This document shows, piece after piece, positions 1 to 8,763 of a stretch of DNA of 64,000 bases (its first letter is position 1; every line of letters starts with the position of its first letter). The stretch is from positions 62,001 to 126,000 of the forward strand of contig NZ_JANQBC010000004.1 of assembly GCF_024721995.1 (NCBI RefSeq). The letters are read 5' to 3'. This DNA comes from Paenibacillus radicibacter. Its GTDB lineage: Bacteria; Bacillota; Bacilli; Paenibacillales; NBRC-103111. The translations under genes and the position numbers were made by a program. The notes beneath the pieces were generated by a model, which saw only the letters and a program-made list of their open reading frames with translations, searched no databases and was not told the origin of the DNA.

Positions 1-1752
1 CGTATACTGATCGACGACACTTTCTACTTCAAGACCGTATTGCTGACCATAATTAAGCTTGATTCGTTGATCGACGTTACGCATGCCAATGCTGTTAAAT
101 CCGTACTTCATTCGATTACCCCGTGACAATAACTGCTCAAGTTGTTCTTCTGTCATGCCAACCCCGTTATCTCTCACTTCAAAACACAGTCGATTATCCG
201 CTATATAACCACGAACCGTAATGATTCCTTTGTGCTCAACTTGATTCACTCCATGCAAGATCGCATTCTCAACAATCGGTTGCAACAGCATCTTGAGCAT
301 AAGGTTGCTTTGAATCTGATCATCGATATCATACTGAACATCAAATTGCTCGCCATACCGTACTTTCATGATGTAAATGTAGTTGTTCAAACTCTCCATC
401 TCTTGCTGAGCAGACCCTAGCGTCCCGCCTTTGCCAAATGAATTTGAGAGCAGCTTCGTAAAGGCTTCAATCATCTTGCGAATGTTATCCGCCTTCGCAA
501 TCATTGCCATCAGTCGAATGGAATTAAGCGTATTTGCGATAAAATGCGGGTTAATCTGCGATTGCAGCGCCTCAATCTCTGCTTGACTGCGCTGCCGCTC
601 TTTGAGATCTCTCTCTGCAATGAGCACCTTAATTTCTGTGGTCATTTTGTTAAACGTATGTCCAAGATGGCGTATTTCTCCGTCGCCTTTCAGGTCAATT
701 TTGGCGTCAAAATTGCCACGCTCTACATCTTTCATTTTCCTAATGAGATCATTAACAGGGTTTAATATCCCTCTAAAGAACAAGATCGAGAAGATGAAGA
801 ATAAGATAACGATCGCGACTGATATGTAAATTGAAATCCAGAACACTTTCGAAATATCTTGAGTAATCACTTCATAGTCCATCTCGTTGACGATACTCCA
901 GTGAGTCGAATGAATCGGGAACGTCGTGATCATCTTATCTCTACCGCCAACTTCTACTTTGGCTGATTTCGCTTCACCATCTAGATAAGGCTTAAGTGCA
1001 TCATAATGATCGAGCTTCGTCCCCATCAAATTCTTGTTCTGACTGACGACAACCGTCCCATTCTCATCAAGAATGATCGTGTCACCAATTCGATTGTACT
1101 GAAATCCCGAGTAGAAAGTGTCCAAGTAACTGGTCTGCAGCGCCATGTAGATCATCACCACATCATTACGTGCACCACTTACATCTGGACTGAGCAGGAT
1201 CGATAGCAAATACTTATCGTTCGTATTCTTCGTAATCGTCTTGAGCGCCCCAGGAAACACCGCACGCCCCTTGTTCTTGACTGCTGCTTGGTAAGAATCC
1301 AGCTCCCGCACATCATCTTCAGATAGATTCAGACCGCTTTTGTAAAAGTAATGACCCTCGTCTCGGAAAAAGAAAATGACCGCTTGCAAGTCACTGCGGA
1401 AATTAAATAGAAAACCAAGTCTCGCATCAATATTGTCCGAAATCTCGAATTTAGCGGATGAGTCTTCGACTCGATTCCAATTGGTCACAAGCTCCACAAT
1501 CTCATTCTTATTGCCATTAGCGATACTGGCCGCAGCGAATATAAGTCGCTTCACTTCACTCTCAATCGCGAACGAGATTTGCTCAACAGCTTGCATATTC
1601 CTATCGATCGAATTGTTCAATATAATCTGGGAATAAATCGTGTAGATTAAGAAATTAATGAAGAATATGGGGATGACGATGAGCAAGATGAACACTTTCA
1701 AATACTTGTAGGTTAAACCTTTACGCTTGATGACAGCCCACCATCCATTCAG
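1..1752 (-). CDS. YesM-type sensor histidine kinase, 3' end cut by window edge
   Basis: Membrane sensor kinase that would phosphorylate a YesN-type response regulator, usually to control a sugar ABC importer. Reading from the right, the frame gives a first membrane helix (KVFILLIVIPIFF), a long extracellular sensor region, a second helix at about 770-830, a HAMP linker, the His_kinase motif QINPHF (His codon 544-546), and the ATPase motifs RDNGVGM and IGMRNVDQRI. The C-terminal few residues lie beyond position 1, as presumably does its regulator. The start is uncertain. An in-frame TGA is at 1765-1767, and no ATG, GTG or TTG lies between it and the region before helix 1. CTG at 1752 is a guess; TTG at 1701 is the first conventional start codon and still keeps helix 1. 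The sugar-binding lipoprotein just upstream is a likely functional partner. Confidence 0.85.
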   Translation of the reverse strand, partial: MNGWWAVIKRKGLTYKYLKVFILLIVIPIFFINFLIYTIYSQIILNNSIDRNMQAVEQISFAIESEVKRLIFAAASIANGNKNEIVELVTNWNRVEDSSAKFEISDNIDARLGFLFNFRSDLQAVIFFFRDEGHYFYKSGLNLSEDDVRELDSYQAAVKNKGRAVFPGALKTITKNTNDKYLLSILLSPDVSGARNDVVMIYMALQTSYLDTFYSGFQYNRIGDTIILDENGTVVVSQNKNLMGTKLDHYDALKPYLDGEAKSAKVEVGGRDKMITTFPIHSTHWSIVNEMDYEVITQDISKVFWISIYISVAIVILFFIFSILFFRGILNPVNDLIRKMKDVERGNFDAKIDLKGDGEIRHLGHTFNKMTTEIKVLIAERDLKERQRSQAEIEALQSQINPHFIANTLNSIRLMAMIAKADNIRKMIEAFTKLLSNSFGKGGTLGSAQQEMESLNNYIYIMKVRYGEQFDVQYDIDDQIQSNLMLKMLLQPIVENAILHGVNQVEHKGIITVRGYIADNRLCFEVRDNGVGMTEEQLEQLLSRGNRMKYGFNSIGMRNVDQRIKLNYGQQYGLEVESVVDQYT

Positions 1753-1874
1753 ATAACAACGAATTCATGAATTAATTATAATAGATTAAGTAGAGGGATT
1801 CCTAGACAAATATAGCAGCTGCCAGCGATCAGCAGCTACTATATATAGAAGGGAGTTTTTATTCGAATAATCGA

Positions 1875-3230
1875 TTACTTGATCTTAGACTTCGCATCTT
1901 TCCACTGCTTGTTCATATCGGTCATCATCTTCTCGAAGTCTTTGCCTGCCATCATGTCTTGACCCATCTTCTTCACGTCAAACTTCGTCGCAGACTCAAT
2001 TTTCTTGTACGTTTCGTTCGTACCTGCATACACGACATAATTCACATCTACACCCTCATATGCCGCTTTAAAGGTAGCACCTAGATCGATGTTAATATCC
2101 TTCATTGTGGAGGCGATCTTAGATTCCGTCATAAGCTTCGTGTACCAGTCTTTACTGAAGTACCATTCCAAGAACTCCTTCGCTTCTTGCTGGTTCTTCG
2201 AAACTTTAGGGATCGTGTAGAACGAATCCACCATCGTGATGGTGTTTAGCTTATCGGTTTCCTTCTCTCTGACAGGTAGTAAGAACGTGCCGATATCGCT
2301 CATGTCGCCGTTCATCATTTTCTCAACATCGGATACGAACCATTGTCCGGAAGCGATCATTGCACCTTGTTTCGCGCCGAATGCTGCTTTCGCTTGATCC
2401 CAACCGATCCCTAGTGGATCTTTGCCCATGACTTTAGCATCGTACAATTTCTTAATCTTCGTATAGGATTTGTAGAATGGCTGGTCCTTGGAGAATGGCT
2501 CATCGACTGCCGCCATCGAGTTCCAGATATGACCGTCGCCGCCTTCAAGAGCTGGCATGAACTCGTTGAACGGATAATCCGGCCAACCGTCTTTTCCACC
2601 CATCAGGATCGGTGTGTACTTGCCACTAGCCTTAATTTTCTGAGCGGTTTCGATGAATTGATCCCATGTCTTTGGAACTTGAAGGTTCAGCTCTGTGAAC
2701 ACACTTTTTCTGTACCATACGAACTCGTTAAAGCGATCTTGCGGAATACCGTACACTTTACCGTCAATGGCATATTCTTTGGCAAACAAGTTATTCTGCG
2801 TTGCTTTTAGGTCATCAAGTGGAATGATGTTATCCTTGAAATTCAAGAGCCAACCTGGTTTAAGTGGTAGAATGTCTGGCAGTTCACTCGCTGCATTGCG
2901 AATTTTCATCGTATTCTCGAACTCGGTGTCTTTCAGAAGCTCAAGCTCAATCGTGACGTTCGGCTTCACTTTCTTGTATTCTTCAACTAACTTTAATTTT
3001 GTAAAAATATCTTGTGTGATTGTTGACCAGATAGGGAATTTGAGTGTAACCGGTTTGGCTGTAGGTGCTTGCGAAGGCTGCTGCGATGCTGGTGCTGCGG
3101 AAGGTGTTGCCGCTTCTGGACTCGTTGTAGCTGCTGTATCTGTCTTTGAACCGCAAGCAGCAAGTCCTGCACCCATTGTCATTGCTAGTGCTCCGATCAA
3201 AAGCTTCTTCGTCACAACTAATTGTTTCAT
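1875..3230 (-). CDS. Extracellular sugar-binding lipoprotein of an ABC importer (family 1)
   Basis: Solute-binding lipoprotein of about 451 residues, expected to deliver a sugar or oligosaccharide to an ABC permease. The N-terminus MKQLVVTKKLLIGALAM leads to a lipobox LAAC, then a low-complexity Ser/Thr/Pro/Ala linker and a family 1 binding domain. The longest frame begins 16 codons earlier, but ATG 3230 is preceded by AGGGGG at good spacing and begins a proper signal peptide, so it is chosen. No permease genes are adjacent. The YesM-type kinase follows on the same strand after a gap of about 100 nt, suggesting a sensor plus binding protein for the same ligand. A cre-like site lies just upstream at 3279-3292. 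Confidence 0.85.
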   Translation of the reverse strand: MKQLVVTKKLLIGALAMTMGAGLAACGSKTDTAATTSPEAATPSAAPASQQPSQAPTAKPVTLKFPIWSTITQDIFTKLKLVEEYKKVKPNVTIELELLKDTEFENTMKIRNAASELPDILPLKPGWLLNFKDNIIPLDDLKATQNNLFAKEYAIDGKVYGIPQDRFNEFVWYRKSVFTELNLQVPKTWDQFIETAQKIKASGKYTPILMGGKDGWPDYPFNEFMPALEGGDGHIWNSMAAVDEPFSKDQPFYKSYTKIKKLYDAKVMGKDPLGIGWDQAKAAFGAKQGAMIASGQWFVSDVEKMMNGDMSDIGTFLLPVREKETDKLNTITMVDSFYTIPKVSKNQQEAKEFLEWYFSKDWYTKLMTESKIASTMKDINIDLGATFKAAYEGVDVNYVVYAGTNETYKKIESATKFDVKKMGQDMMAGKDFEKMMTDMNKQWKDAKSKIK

Positions 3231-3278
3231 TTCGTAATCCCCCTTACAAGAATCATGCTTTTGTATGATACATCCCAA

Positions 3279-3292
3279 TAATAGCGCTTACA
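3279..3292 (-). promoter_or_regulatory. cre-like site upstream of the sugar-binding lipoprotein
   Basis: On the minus strand the sequence reads TGTAAGCGCTATTA, matching the CcpA-site consensus TGWAARCGYTWNCW except at position 13. It sits about 50-60 nt upstream of ATG 3230, where it could mediate catabolite repression. No experimental support. Confidence 0.45.
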
Positions 3293-3369
3293 TGGATTTC
3301 TCTGTAATGATCTATTTTTCGATTCCATGATCATTTATTCGATTTACCTTGTTGCACGGGAAAATCGAA

Positions 3370-3398
3370 ATCAGACCTTGCGCGTGGCAAGGTCTGAT
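3370..3398 (-). terminator. Hairpin after the IclR gene
   Basis: A perfect 12-bp inverted repeat (ATCAGACCTTGC and its complement) with a 5-nt loop, followed on the minus strand by a T-rich but broken tail (TTTCGATTTT). It separates the IclR gene from the sugar-binding lipoprotein gene and most likely ends IclR transcripts. Confidence 0.6.
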
Positions 3399-3481
3399 CT
3401 TAGAAGTTAGTCGTAGGGTGTATAGGGATAAGTGATCATACACGATTTAATTCAAGTAAAAAGAGTATCAGCTTGTCACGG

Positions 3482-4228
3482 TTAGGACAGCATCGTACCC
3501 ATGCGGCGAGCTGCTTCGAGCAGAGTCGGCGCGTACGCCTGCATCATCTCAGGTGTCAGGCGGTTCGCCGGGCCTGACACTGCAATTGCCGCAGCGAGCT
3601 TACCGCTGCGTCCGAGAACCGGCGCGGCAATCGCCGCAGCGCCGGGCTCGCGCTCTTCAAAGGATGTGGCGAAGCCCATCCTGTGGGTCTCCCGCAGCTG
3701 CTGCAGATAGGAGTCTCGGTCGAACCCAGGGGTCGACCGCTCCGCTTCCTGCAGCACCTGCGCCTGCACCGCCTCGTCGGCGTAGGCGGTGAGCACTTTG
3801 CTCGATGCCCCAACGAAGAGGGGCATCCGTGCCCCCACCGGTGCAACACGCCGGATGGCGTGGTTACTTTGCACCGCTTGGATGCGAACGCGCTCCATAC
3901 TGTCGCGTAAGTATAGCGATACCGTTTCGCCGATCACATCGCGCAGACGCTCCATCTCCGGCAGCAAGATGGCGCCAAGATCATCGCCCTGCGATAAATT
4001 CGCTGACAGTTCCCATAGACTAAAGCCCAAGCGATATTTATCGCTTGCCGCATCTCGAATTAAGAATCCTTTCCCTTCAAGAGAAGCGAGCAAGCGATGA
4101 ACCGTACTCTTATGTAAATCCACACGCTGTGAAATTTCCGTTAATGACAGCTCATGAACGTGAGTAAAGCATAACAAAATATCCAAGGCCCGCTCTACAG
4201 CACGAACCGTTAATTTACCATCTTCCAT
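3482..4228 (-). CDS. IclR-family transcriptional regulator
   Basis: 248-residue regulator of normal IclR length. The N-terminal winged helix-turn-helix covers roughly residues 5-70 (RAVERALDILLCF, then LTEISQRVDLHKSTVHRLLASLEGKGFL). The C-terminal IclR effector domain covers about 75-245 and carries the family pattern FEEREPGAAAIAAPV near the ligand pocket. ATG 4228 is preceded by GAGGGTG. The gene lies downstream of the GH35 beta-galactosidase on the same strand, with its own promoter and a palindromic operator in the gap, so autoregulation is likely. The local GC content is clearly higher than in neighbouring genes, which could reflect a separate ancestry. Confidence 0.9.
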   Translation of the reverse strand: MEDGKLTVRAVERALDILLCFTHVHELSLTEISQRVDLHKSTVHRLLASLEGKGFLIRDAASDKYRLGFSLWELSANLSQGDDLGAILLPEMERLRDVIGETVSLYLRDSMERVRIQAVQSNHAIRRVAPVGARMPLFVGASSKVLTAYADEAVQAQVLQEAERSTPGFDRDSYLQQLRETHRMGFATSFEEREPGAAAIAAPVLGRSGKLAAAIAVSGPANRLTPEMMQAYAPTLLEAARRMGTMLS

Positions 4229-4249
4229 TTCATCATCACCCTCGATATT

Positions 4250-4266
4250 GTTTCACCATATGAAAC
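4250..4266. promoter_or_regulatory. Palindromic operator upstream of the IclR gene
   Basis: GTTTCACCATATGAAAC consists of perfect 6-nt inverted arms (GTTTCA/TGAAAC) around a 5-nt spacer. It lies downstream of the inferred -10 and about 22 nt before the IclR start codon, where a bound regulator would block transcription. IclR family operators are short palindromes of this kind. Assigning it to this IclR protein is an inference from position. Confidence 0.55.
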
Positions 4267-4278
4267 ACAGTTTCTTAT

Positions 4279-4308
4279 AGTATAACTGAAAATGGAAAGG
4301 ATCGTAAA
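4279..4308 (-). promoter_or_regulatory. Putative sigma-A promoter of the IclR gene
   Basis: On the minus strand TTTACG (4308-4303) and TATACT (4284-4279) are separated by 18 nt. Transcription would begin just before the palindrome at 4250-4266. Confidence 0.45.
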
Positions 4309-4324
4309 TAGCAGATTGTATCAT

Positions 4325-6073
4325 TTAACCCAATTGAGCATGATTTTGTAGTGTAACAACAGGCGAATTAGCCCCATGCAGTTCGAAGATCACAATCTCA
4401 TTCTCACCTTCGCGCAAGAGTGGTGCAGGTACGTAAAGTGTCTGCTGCGGTCCAACCTCCCAATAACGTCCCAAGTTAAAGCCATTGACGTAGGCAACGC
4501 CTTTCGTCCAGCCTTCAAGCTTTAGGTAAGTGTCCCCAATCTCTCCCACATGGAAAGTACCTTTATAGAAGGTTGGCTGGTAATGTGAGGCAGGACTATT
4601 TTCACTATAAGATAAGGCACTTAGATCCGTTAATGGCAGCGAATGAATCGTCCAATCGAACAAGAACTGATAGCCATAACGCACACCCTCGGTAATGCCC
4701 TTCGAATCTCTAAGACGCGGTCCATAATTCACTCTACCCATGTTCTCGACGAGCAATTGCAGGGTCGCACCCTCAGGTGGCACTGTAAGCTTCACTTCTC
4801 CTTCTGGATTCCAACTCTCTATAACACCTCGATACTGACCATCTAAGAACACAAGCGCACGGTCGCGCACTTCTTGAATATTGAGCTTCAGCTCTTCTCT
4901 TGGCCCAGATAATTTGGTTGTATACAAAATAAATCCGTAATCCTGACCGAGTGCCTCCATCGTCTCCGGACAAGTGCGCTGAACAGGCGTAGAAAGTACA
5001 TCTAACGAATTGAACAAGCCAGCCTGCGCAGTCATCTGAACTTCGCCATAACTACGCTTTGGCATCTGCTCAGGAAGCTGTAACTCAGGTACATCGACAT
5101 ACTTACGAATGACATCACGCACTTTAAAGTATTTATCTGTAGGCTCACCCGATTCATCCAGCAGTACATCATAATCATAACTCGTAATCGTCGGTTCATA
5201 TTTGGTGGAATAATTCGCACCGTTATAGAAGCCGAAATTCGTTCCACCGTGGAACATATAGAAGTTAACAGAAGCGCCTGCAGCCAGCATCGTCTCGAAT
5301 ATTTGCGCGACGTCATCCGCATCACGTGTATGGTGCTTCTCACCCCAGTGATCAAACCAGCCATTCCAGTATTCCATACACATCAGAGGTTGATCGGGTT
5401 GATACGCTTGTAACTTCTCGAATGCCTCTACAGGTCTGGAGCCGAAATTCACCGTTTCCAATACACCTGGCACCATACCACCTTGCAGCATAATATCCTC
5501 AGGGCCATCGGATGTGAATAGCAATACATCAATACCACGACTAATCATACTTTCTTTTAAATGGGTTAAATATTTCACGTCGTTCCCATAGCTGCCATAC
5601 TCATTCTCAATCTGCATCGCAATAATCGGTCCGCCATTTGTGCAGAGCAGCGGAACTAATTTAGGTAGTAGCACATCATAGTAAGCATCTACATGATTGA
5701 GGAATGGCTTGTGGTAGCAGCGAAGACGCATTCCTGGATCTTCAAGTAACCATGCTGGCAAACCCCCGAATTCCCACTCTGCACAAATATATGGGCTTGG
5801 ACGCACGATTACATGTAGACCTAGATCACCTGCAATCTCAACAAACCGAACTAAATTCGCAATCCCTTCAAAGTTAAACTGCCCTTTTTGCGGCTCATGA
5901 ATGTTCCACGCCACATAGGTCTCTACCGTATTAAATCCGCAAGCTTTAAGCTTTAGCAGTCGATCCGCCCAATACTCAGGCAACACCCGGAAATAATGAA
6001 TAGCACCTGAAATAAGCTGTACAGGCTTACCGTTACTTACAAAATGTTTCCCTTCGATACCAAATGTGTTCAT
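4325..6073 (-). CDS. GH35 beta-galactosidase
   Basis: Cytoplasmic 582-residue retaining glycoside hydrolase that removes beta-linked galactose. No signal peptide is visible. The N-terminal TIM barrel shows GH35 hallmarks: IHYFRVLPEYWADRLLKLKACGFNTVETY near residues 26-54, NIHEPQKGQF, the acid/base motif QIENEYGSYG near residue 155, and the nucleophile region CMEYWNGWFDHWGE near 232-245. The C-terminal part holds beta-sandwich domains with the WTKGVAYVNGFNLGRYW pattern typical of the family. The start ATG follows AAAGGAG at good spacing. It lies between the redox pair upstream and the IclR gene downstream. Substrate beyond a beta-galactoside cannot be told from sequence. Confidence 0.93.
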   Translation of the reverse strand: MNTFGIEGKHFVSNGKPVQLISGAIHYFRVLPEYWADRLLKLKACGFNTVETYVAWNIHEPQKGQFNFEGIANLVRFVEIAGDLGLHVIVRPSPYICAEWEFGGLPAWLLEDPGMRLRCYHKPFLNHVDAYYDVLLPKLVPLLCTNGGPIIAMQIENEYGSYGNDVKYLTHLKESMISRGIDVLLFTSDGPEDIMLQGGMVPGVLETVNFGSRPVEAFEKLQAYQPDQPLMCMEYWNGWFDHWGEKHHTRDADDVAQIFETMLAAGASVNFYMFHGGTNFGFYNGANYSTKYEPTITSYDYDVLLDESGEPTDKYFKVRDVIRKYVDVPELQLPEQMPKRSYGEVQMTAQAGLFNSLDVLSTPVQRTCPETMEALGQDYGFILYTTKLSGPREELKLNIQEVRDRALVFLDGQYRGVIESWNPEGEVKLTVPPEGATLQLLVENMGRVNYGPRLRDSKGITEGVRYGYQFLFDWTIHSLPLTDLSALSYSENSPASHYQPTFYKGTFHVGEIGDTYLKLEGWTKGVAYVNGFNLGRYWEVGPQQTLYVPAPLLREGENEIVIFELHGANSPVVTLQNHAQLG

Positions 6074-6116
6074 TCGATTCGCTCCTTTATGATTTAAATG
6101 AATGATCTATCTTACC

Positions 6117-6422
6117 TTAGCCTTCAGCTACTCGAGATAGCTTCGAAGAAGCCTTCACTAACACACAATCTGACCGGAGAGTCGACATGCATAACAATCT
6201 TCGGCCTGCTGCAAGTTCTGCTGGAGAGATTAAACACAGATCCGGATCTTCTTGAACGACCGTTCCAGATCCAACGGTATATATACAAGTACGACACGTT
6301 CCATTACGGCAGGAAAAAGGAATCTTCACCCCTTGCCGAATCGCAGCATCGAGCACTAATTCATTTGATTCCACGGTAAACACTTCTCCTGTTGCCTCAA
6401 GCCTCGCCTTGTAATCAGCCAT
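6117..6422 (-). CDS. Plant-type [2Fe-2S] ferredoxin
   Basis: Small electron carrier of 101 residues. It has the plant-type 2Fe-2S pattern Cys-X4-Cys-X2-Cys (SCRNGTCRTC) and a fourth Cys in RLLCMS about 30 residues later. The longest open frame is 132 residues, but the family N-terminus fits ATG 6422. That ATG overlaps the stop codon of the upstream ferritin-like gene within ATGGCTGA, so the two are translationally coupled. This tight coupling suggests that the ferredoxin supplies electrons to the upstream putative di-iron protein. The next gene, GH35, begins 43 nt downstream and may be cotranscribed. Confidence 0.88.
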   Translation of the reverse strand: MADYKARLEATGEVFTVESNELVLDAAIRQGVKIPFSCRNGTCRTCIYTVGSGTVVQEDPDLCLISPAELAAGRRLLCMSTLRSDCVLVKASSKLSRVAEG

Positions 6423-7692
6423 GATGTCTCGCCTCGATCTCAGCAATTTTCTGCTGAATTCTTGACATAAACGGCTCGTAATCCCACTGCTCTTGACGCT
6501 CTTGCCACCAGGCACGCCATCGGTTCAATGTCTCTTCCTTCTTCGCTTCAAGCAGCTCCATATCGCCACCTAATCGGTGTAATGTCCACTTGTACCCATA
6601 AGCAAGGTGAATGCTTTCATCCGCCCAGTCATAGTCAAAATCCTGCGAGCTTGCGGTATCGCCTTCTTCTTCAAAATCCTTCTTCAGTCCGCTCTTCCAA
6701 GCTGGACCACTTGTTTCAAGGGTATGAAGTAGGGCTAGTAGATTGAGTTCACCGTGAGCTGCTTGTGATGCGTAATGATCCCCATAGACGGGTACATCCA
6801 CACCAATCTCAAATCCCCATGCTTTCAATCGTCTCTCGCCCATTAACGCATGACGGCATTCGTCATACGCCCATCTCGAACAATCAAGATAAAATTCCCA
6901 CGGCATGTCATTCCACTTCCAAAGTACAGTCGCTGGCACTTCTGCCGCCCAAATTTCATTCACATGGTTAATCCCTTGCCATACTTGACGCTCGATGAAG
7001 TTACGTGGCTCACGTGGTGGCATATGGTATTTTGCAGGTAGAAACCTTGGATCCCGTACGGGCTCAATCGGCAAAGTATATACAGGACGCTGTGGCAGAC
7101 TTGTAGGGATCGCGGATCCTGTCTTCTCACCAAGTAAGCCACCCATTTCGCTTAAACATGCTGTCAATGCTTGCCCCCAAGTGGTCACTTCTGGACGGTC
7201 AAAATGCTCGAGCCTCGAATATATTTTTAATATTTCGTTAATTTGATCTCGAGCTTCCTGTACAAAGCGTGGTAAGAATGCGAATGTCGGTGCATCAACG
7301 AGATCATCAATTTCTTTGAGATAATCTTCATAAGCAATCACAAGTTGTACCTTCGTTACAAGAAACACACCTTGTACCAACTCTGCATCATTGGCAGCCA
7401 ATATTAACGTCTGCAAATAACTTTGAAGCGGTGCATAATGCTTCTGATCTACATCCCGACGTGGATAACGCATCTCAAGCACCCGTGTCCGTAACATATC
7501 TGCTCTTTGAGCGTCCTGCCACAATAAACGCGGTATGCTTTTTTTCAACTCCCAATTCGAAGCACTGACCAAATAACCAGCTAACGTGCGCATCGTCTCT
7601 CTTTCTACCAAGTACATCTTTTTCAACATATCGGATGCTTCATCAACCGTTCTTCTGCCCGGATTGCCCATTACAATTGTTTGATTTGCCAT
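6415..7692 (-). CDS. Ferritin-like protein, possible di-iron oxygenase
   Basis: 425-residue, mostly helical soluble protein. Two regions resemble ferritin-like helices with metal ligands: LVERETMRTLAGYLVSASNW near residues 28-48, and a clear Glu-x-x-His in YDECRHALMGERRL near residues 275-288. It resembles DUF455-type ferritin-like proteins, but I cannot name the reaction. ATG 7692 follows AGGAGG at good spacing. It overlaps the ferredoxin start by 8 nt, so an electron-requiring di-iron oxidase or oxygenase is the simplest reading. The AraC regulator at 7836 is divergent and may control the pair. Confidence 0.65.
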   Translation of the reverse strand: MANQTIVMGNPGRRTVDEASDMLKKMYLVERETMRTLAGYLVSASNWELKKSIPRLLWQDAQRADMLRTRVLEMRYPRRDVDQKHYAPLQSYLQTLILAANDAELVQGVFLVTKVQLVIAYEDYLKEIDDLVDAPTFAFLPRFVQEARDQINEILKIYSRLEHFDRPEVTTWGQALTACLSEMGGLLGEKTGSAIPTSLPQRPVYTLPIEPVRDPRFLPAKYHMPPREPRNFIERQVWQGINHVNEIWAAEVPATVLWKWNDMPWEFYLDCSRWAYDECRHALMGERRLKAWGFEIGVDVPVYGDHYASQAAHGELNLLALLHTLETSGPAWKSGLKKDFEEEGDTASSQDFDYDWADESIHLAYGYKWTLHRLGGDMELLEAKKEETLNRWRAWWQERQEQWDYEPFMSRIQQKIAEIEARHHG

Positions 7693-7835
7693 TAGGTATT
7701 CCTCCCTAACATGACTTCACAACCTTCATGTCTTCATCCTAGCATCGAATAAGCAAGCTAACCATTTCAGATCGTCCTGAATTTTTATATAATTGTAGTT
7801 AAGATGGATATGACATTAAGATAAAGGGGTCGTTA

Positions 7836-8750
7836 ATGGGGATGGATAACTTATTTATCTTAGACAATTTATATAGCGCGATTCGACTTCCAGGAATTGA
7901 ATATGCCAAGCAGCTTGCTGGTTGGACGTATCCGAATCATCGACATCCTTTCTTCGAATACATCGTCTGTGTCGAGGGTGTGATCCATCAATGGGTCAGT
8001 GGACAACTGTATGTCTTGTATCCAGGCGATGGCATTATCATTGGGTCTGACATGTTTCATCAGATGGAGATGATGGAGGATTGCTCATTCTTCGTCTTTC
8101 ATTTTGACGTGGAACAAAGTGATATTCATGCCATTTTCCAAATGTCCGCTCACCCTATCATTCGACATGCAGAATATCCAGAGCTGTACGAGCGTGTGCG
8201 TCAATTCTTAACCGCGTATGGCGAGCATTTGCGGCTCATTAGTCGAGGTAGTCCCTTAAGCAATAAAGTGCTCTCATCCCAACACGACATTCGTGTTCAG
8301 ATGGAGCACTCCATTAAGCTGCTTCATATTCATTCTAGCCTGCTCGAATTAGTCGGGATGCTGGCAAGCTGGTTCTTACAAGCCAAAGAAGGGCAATTAA
8401 CCCTCGCGCAAGTGAAGCCGTCCCAACTCAAGCTTGCTCGCGAAGCCGCCTATTGGATCGAAGAGCATCTCTTGGACGAAGTACGAATGAGTCTGCTTGC
8501 CAAACACTTAAACGTTCATCGCACCCATCTGCATCATTGCTTCAAAAGTGTATATGGCACCTCGCCAAGTGACTTTCTACGTCATGTACGAATTCGCGAA
8601 GCGAAATTACTGCTCACTACAACCGATTGGAGTATGGAGAAAATTGCCCTAACCTTGCGCTTCTCTTCATCTGCTCATTTCAGTCGAGCGTTCCGCAGCG
8701 TCGTCGGTATGCCACCGCTTCAATTCAGGCAACATGCCAAGGAGAAGTAG
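7836..8750 (+). CDS. AraC-family regulator with cupin sensor domain
   Basis: 304-residue transcription factor. The N-terminal about 130 residues form a cupin-like effector domain (HRHPFFEYIVCVEGVIHQ, LYPGDGIIIGSDMFHQME). The C-terminal AraC domain, about residues 200-300, has two helix-turn-helix units (RMSLLAKHLNVHRTHLHHCFKSVYG and EKIALTLRFSSSAHFSRAFRSVVGMPPLQFR). The start ATG follows AAAGGGG. It is divergent from the ferritin-like/ferredoxin/GH35 genes across a 143-nt gap, so those are candidate targets. It ends 13 nt from the convergent membrane AraC gene. Confidence 0.92.
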   Translation: MGMDNLFILDNLYSAIRLPGIEYAKQLAGWTYPNHRHPFFEYIVCVEGVIHQWVSGQLYVLYPGDGIIIGSDMFHQMEMMEDCSFFVFHFDVEQSDIHAIFQMSAHPIIRHAEYPELYERVRQFLTAYGEHLRLISRGSPLSNKVLSSQHDIRVQMEHSIKLLHIHSSLLELVGMLASWFLQAKEGQLTLAQVKPSQLKLAREAAYWIEEHLLDEVRMSLLAKHLNVHRTHLHHCFKSVYGTSPSDFLRHVRIREAKLLLTTTDWSMEKIALTLRFSSSAHFSRAFRSVVGMPPLQFRQHAKEK

Positions 8751-8763
8751 TCCCTTACTTCCT

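Noticed and set aside
1769-1874. Terminator between the sugar-binding lipoprotein and the sensor kinase
   Set aside because: Only a 6-7 bp AGCTGC/GCAGCT stem with a weak tail on the minus strand; not convincing, and the two genes may be cotranscribed.
2695-3237. 180-codon plus-strand frame
   Set aside because: It is antisense to the sugar-binding lipoprotein, which has a lipobox and a good ribosome binding site.
3501-4100. Several overlapping open frames on both strands inside the IclR gene
   Set aside because: They arise from the high GC content of this gene; none has a ribosome binding site or recognisable domain, and the IclR frame explains the region.
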